Shown piece by piece: positions 62,501 to 64,000 of a stretch of DNA of 64,000 nt; position 1 is the stretch's first letter, and every line of letters begins with the position of its first letter. A program made the translations under genes and the position numbers. The DNA is from JALZUE01 sp051251725. GTDB lineage: Bacteria; Pseudomonadota; Gammaproteobacteria; Enterobacterales; Alteromonadaceae. The notes under the pieces are model-generated. The model was given only the letters and a program-made list of their open reading frames with translations. It did no database searches and was not told the DNA's origin. The stretch lies in assembly GCA_051251725.1 (NCBI GenBank), contig JBPOFN010000014.1:41211-105210 (forward strand). The letters are read 5' to 3'.

Positions 62501-62939
62501 CGATTTAAAAACCGGTCGAGAAATATTCCATGGTGGTGGCGCTGCCCAGTGTATTCGCTGTCATCGTGTTAATAATTTTGGCCAGTCTTATGTGGGACCT
62601 GATTTAACAGGACTGGCGAGTCGCTATGATGACGCTTATATTTTACAAGCGTTAATTGAACCTAGTGCTGCTGTAGCGCCAGGGTTTGGGGTGGTGTCAT
62701 TAACGTTGAATAATGGCGAAAAAATCTCAGGCCAGTTTAAGGCTGAAACAGAGCAAGATATTACTCTAACCCATAAAGGTAATAAGCATAGCGTTTATCA
62801 AAAAGATAAAATTAAAGACCTACAAAGACCGATGTCAGGTATGCCACCGATGAATTACATTCTAACTAAACGTGAAATTCGTGATTTATTGGCTTATTTA
62901 ACCTCGTTAAAAAATCCAGAACAAAGGTCAGGCCATTAA
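59565..62939 (+). CDS. Large secreted beta-propeller dehydrogenase with HEAT repeats and cytochrome c domain
   Basis: A secreted protein of about 1124 residues of the PVC-type membrane-bound dehydrogenase family. After a signal peptide (LTLTFALLSNQLTA-ND) comes a six-bladed PQQ/sorbosone-dehydrogenase-like propeller (to about 460; GPDGRLYWSLGDRGYSF, DGSNIEVFYTGVRNPQELVFDEYGNLFTADND), then HEAT-like helical repeats (about 490-860) and a C-terminal cytochrome c domain with CIRCH (Cys996) and a distal Met in SGMPPMNY. I start at the ATG at 59565, with AGGAAT before it and the signal peptide at the N-terminus. It could oxidise a sugar and accept electrons from the GMC enzyme. The 42-bp gap to the next gene suggests an operon. 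Confidence 0.88.
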   Translation: MRILQVTLTLTFALLSNQLTANDKYIEDAQTRMKAFAIPDQLKAELWADQSQTQNPSFFSFDGKGRMLITELDRINRGVGDVRSFSKAKLIDDIYIQTSADRLAMYKKYAADKPLSHYTQSSDQIRLVADTNGDGRADQSNIFATGFNDALDGLGVGVIERDGKVLYTNIPNLWQLEDTNNDGVADKRESLQSGFGTRVSFMGHDMHGLVWGPDGRLYWSLGDRGYSFTSKEGKTFHAPNEGAIFRANADGSNIEVFYTGVRNPQELVFDEYGNLFTADNDGDQSDTERVNHLIEGGDSGWHAGHQTIMSFTKKLQLRSYQYTGDAGVPVSWLVNDMSVPRKNNQPAYMLPGIGQLLTGPSGFTYNPSNYLGEQYRNSFFVALYAGSSAGSYISSFKTEENGASFLMTDFTRFSSGINAPDVDFGPDGRLYVSEFNYGGWDSRNEGAIFAISPKNESAKTRVRNQRFQQLLTADYSQKTFRELTDLLAIDHQKIRQNAQFELAKRDTKGLQIFQKLALDKTQTTFSRIHSIWGLSQFVFETPVSVDILKSLLPLVHDQNEQVRIQTVKVLGDHNASFARQALLSALTDKHPQVKMNAAIALGRIGEISAVAPVVQAIIDNGDQDLWLRHAYVMALKGIDKKYWFAHKDHLSKSVRLAVLLALRALSDQEVAYFLHDKERALVEEAIVAITDKALINKRGESAKLLNANLPAANDVQAYFHHRLINANYNEGQLADAKRILAYATHQQLPNRLVAEALAAIEGWDEVNPIDTITGLPTTANKNRADITTAVHQYLPIIISNAKGSALVQAMRIADKYHYQLPSQSLMAIANDVATDEDIRVQSLKMLATRKDIDLADISVNLLTDDSKKVLANSLGLLIESDKKLALTTLKQFLASTSLKQNIAALTQVNKVDDADINQILVRYLTDLLADKLAPQLTIELLEATEQHKNAEIQALVSQYQNKLQSQDLMGQYAATLTGGDLKTGREIFHGGGAAQCIRCHRVNNFGQSYVGPDLTGLASRYDDAYILQALIEPSAAVAPGFGVVSLTLNNGEKISGQFKAETEQDITLTHKGNKHSVYQKDKIKDLQRPMSGMPPMNYILTKREIRDLLAYLTSLKNPEQRSGH

Positions 62940-62981
62940 TAAACCTGAACACTATTAATACTTACATGATTAGGAAAGCAA

Positions 62982-63851
62982 ATGATAAAAAAAATAAGTA
63001 AATTTTTCATCTTGTTAGGCGTATTTAATTTGATGGCATGTCAATCTTCAGTTGAAACGAGCAAAGCGGAAAAATCCATAGCGGTGCCGCCGATTAGCGT
63101 ACAGTTGTGGTCAGTAAAAGGTGCGGTTAAAGCCGACTTTAAAGGAACACTAACGGCGTTGGCAGCAATGGGCTTTGATGGTGTCGAATTTGCTGGCGAT
63201 TATGGTCCGTACAAAAATGATCCTGAAGGCTTGAAAGCTTTTTTAAGTTCAATAGGTTTAAAAGCTAGTGGTGCACATGTTGGTTTTAAGCAAGTGAAAA
63301 GTGACAACTTTAAAGAGACCTTAGTTTTTTTACAAAAAATTGATGCTAAGTTAGTCAATATAGGCTCTGATGCTCGTGCATGGCATGACGAAGGAGTGAG
63401 TGCTTTAACTGACGACTTAACCAAGTACTCAACGCTATTTGCTGATTACGGTTTAGTGTTTGGTTATCACAACCATGATCGTGAATTTAATCATTTTCAA
63501 GGTGAGACTTATTGGGACTACATTGCTAAAAATACGCCAGAGAATGTCTGTTTACAGCTAGATGTTGGTTGGGTTAATTATGCCGGCCAAGACCCGCTTG
63601 ATTTTGTTAAACGCTACCCAAACCGTACTTTAACCACGCATTATAAAGTAAGAACCCATAAAGGCTCTGAGCAAAGTGTTACCCTTGGCCAAGACGGTTA
63701 CGACTGGGCAACATTGATAAAAGCTATGGTTGCACATGGCGGTACACAATGGTTGGTTGTTGAGCAGGAAGAATACCCAGAAGGTTTAACACCAATGCAA
63801 GCGGTAGCGCAGTCTAAAGCTGGTTTAGACCGCATCATTGCAAATATGTAA
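62982..63851 (+). CDS. Sugar phosphate isomerase/epimerase-like TIM-barrel lipoprotein
   Basis: A 289-residue xylose-isomerase-like TIM barrel with a lipobox LMAC (Cys20), so it is periplasmic or surface-anchored. Segments SVQLWSVKGAVKADFKGTLTALAAMGFDGVEFAGD, GYHNHDREFNHF, CLQLDVGWVNYAG and WLVVEQEEYPE hold the His, Asp and Glu residues that bind the divalent metal in this family. In related 3-keto-glycoside systems a TIM barrel of this type handles the keto-sugar or enone intermediate. It follows the large dehydrogenase gene by 42 bases with an AGGAAAG ribosome site. Substrate is inferred, not visible. Confidence 0.85.
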   Translation: MIKKISKFFILLGVFNLMACQSSVETSKAEKSIAVPPISVQLWSVKGAVKADFKGTLTALAAMGFDGVEFAGDYGPYKNDPEGLKAFLSSIGLKASGAHVGFKQVKSDNFKETLVFLQKIDAKLVNIGSDARAWHDEGVSALTDDLTKYSTLFADYGLVFGYHNHDREFNHFQGETYWDYIAKNTPENVCLQLDVGWVNYAGQDPLDFVKRYPNRTLTTHYKVRTHKGSEQSVTLGQDGYDWATLIKAMVAHGGTQWLVVEQEEYPEGLTPMQAVAQSKAGLDRIIANM

Positions 63852-63943
63852 TTAACCTCAGCACTGGTTAAGCTATTTTACCCAATAATGCTATTTAAGT
63901 GCCTATCTGCGTTATTTTTACGCCCAATAGATAATTGGACTCC

Positions 63944-63963
63944 CCCACATCCGAAAATGTGGG
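63944..63963. other. Short hairpin near the window end
   Basis: CCCACAT, six bases, then ATGTGGG form a perfect 7-bp stem, about 93 bases after the last gene. There is no U-tract on the plus strand. It could end the dehydrogenase/TIM-barrel transcript. The 149 bp from 63852 to the window end contain no gene I can support. Confidence 0.4.
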
Positions 63964-64000
63964 TAATATAAAAGTTCTCACACAAATATATTAAAAGAGT

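Noticed and set aside
1..64000. CRISPR arrays, insertion sequences, prophage genes and tRNA/rRNA genes
   Set aside because: No spaced repeat series, transposase, integrase, phage structural gene or RNA gene sequence was recognised on either strand.

Overview
The window reads as chromosome of a low-GC marine gammaproteobacterium of the Alteromonadales, most likely Colwelliaceae (Colwellia/Thalassotalea-like). This is an inference from the AT-rich codon use, the TonB receptor/flavin-halogenase/SapC cluster, the many secreted enzymes for complex carbohydrate, and the housekeeping genes (prlC, gor, ppc, rsmJ, rimK, gph). I saw no rRNA, tRNA, CRISPR array, insertion sequence or prophage.

Layout. 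1-10.3 kb: a co-directional glycerol-centred locus (glpK, TonB receptor, flavin-dependent halogenase family protein, SapC-like protein, Na+/solute symporter, FAD glycerol-3-phosphate dehydrogenase). Two tandem palindromes resembling GlpR operators precede glpK. 10.5-26.3 kb: mixed housekeeping and hypothetical genes, including a DEAD-box helicase, a SEC-C protein, an HI0933-type flavoprotein with a decayed copy of its own 3' end about 1.1 kb downstream, an Asp-rich lipoprotein beside an orphan response regulator, ferritin with a possible Fur box, a peroxiredoxin, a chemoreceptor with an Asp-rich loop, rsmJ and a 3-methyladenine glycosylase. 26.4-31.5 kb: a tightly coupled minus-strand operon of outer-membrane porin, small PstS-like periplasmic protein, membrane diguanylate cyclase and EAL phosphodiesterase. 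31.7-43.1 kb: DUF4250 protein, prlC, gor, an isolated lectin-fold lipoprotein, an FAD oxidoreductase, gph, a CbbR-like LysR regulator and divergent ppc. 43.2-46.7 kb: a MaoP/DUF413 gene sandwiched between two related small secreted proteins, with a divergent HdfR-like LysR regulator (as in the E. coli maoP/hdfR pair) and a second HdfR-like gene. 46.8-52.3 kb: a six-gene operon (rimK, aspartoacylase-like, retropepsin-like zinc protease, two MscS channels, MgtE). 52.4-63.9 kb: a secreted-enzyme cluster (beta-propeller glycosidase-like protein, DUF1080 3-keto-glycoside-acting lipoprotein, GMC dehydrogenase and its subunit 3, sulfatase, a large beta-propeller/HEAT/cytochrome c dehydrogenase, sugar isomerase-like TIM barrel).

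How the genes may work together. The last cluster contains the parts expected of a periplasmic 3-keto-glycoside pathway acting on a sulfated substrate: desulfation, C3 oxidation by the GMC/subunit-3 enzyme with electrons perhaps going to the CxxCH domain of the large dehydrogenase, then cleavage of the keto-glycoside by the DUF1080 protein and processing by the TIM barrel. The first cluster suggests uptake of a glycerol-containing compound and its entry into glycolysis through GlpK and the G3P dehydrogenase. The porin/SBP/DGC/PDE operon looks like a nutrient-sensing c-di-GMP module. These system-level readings are inference from domain content and gene order; I could not run searches.
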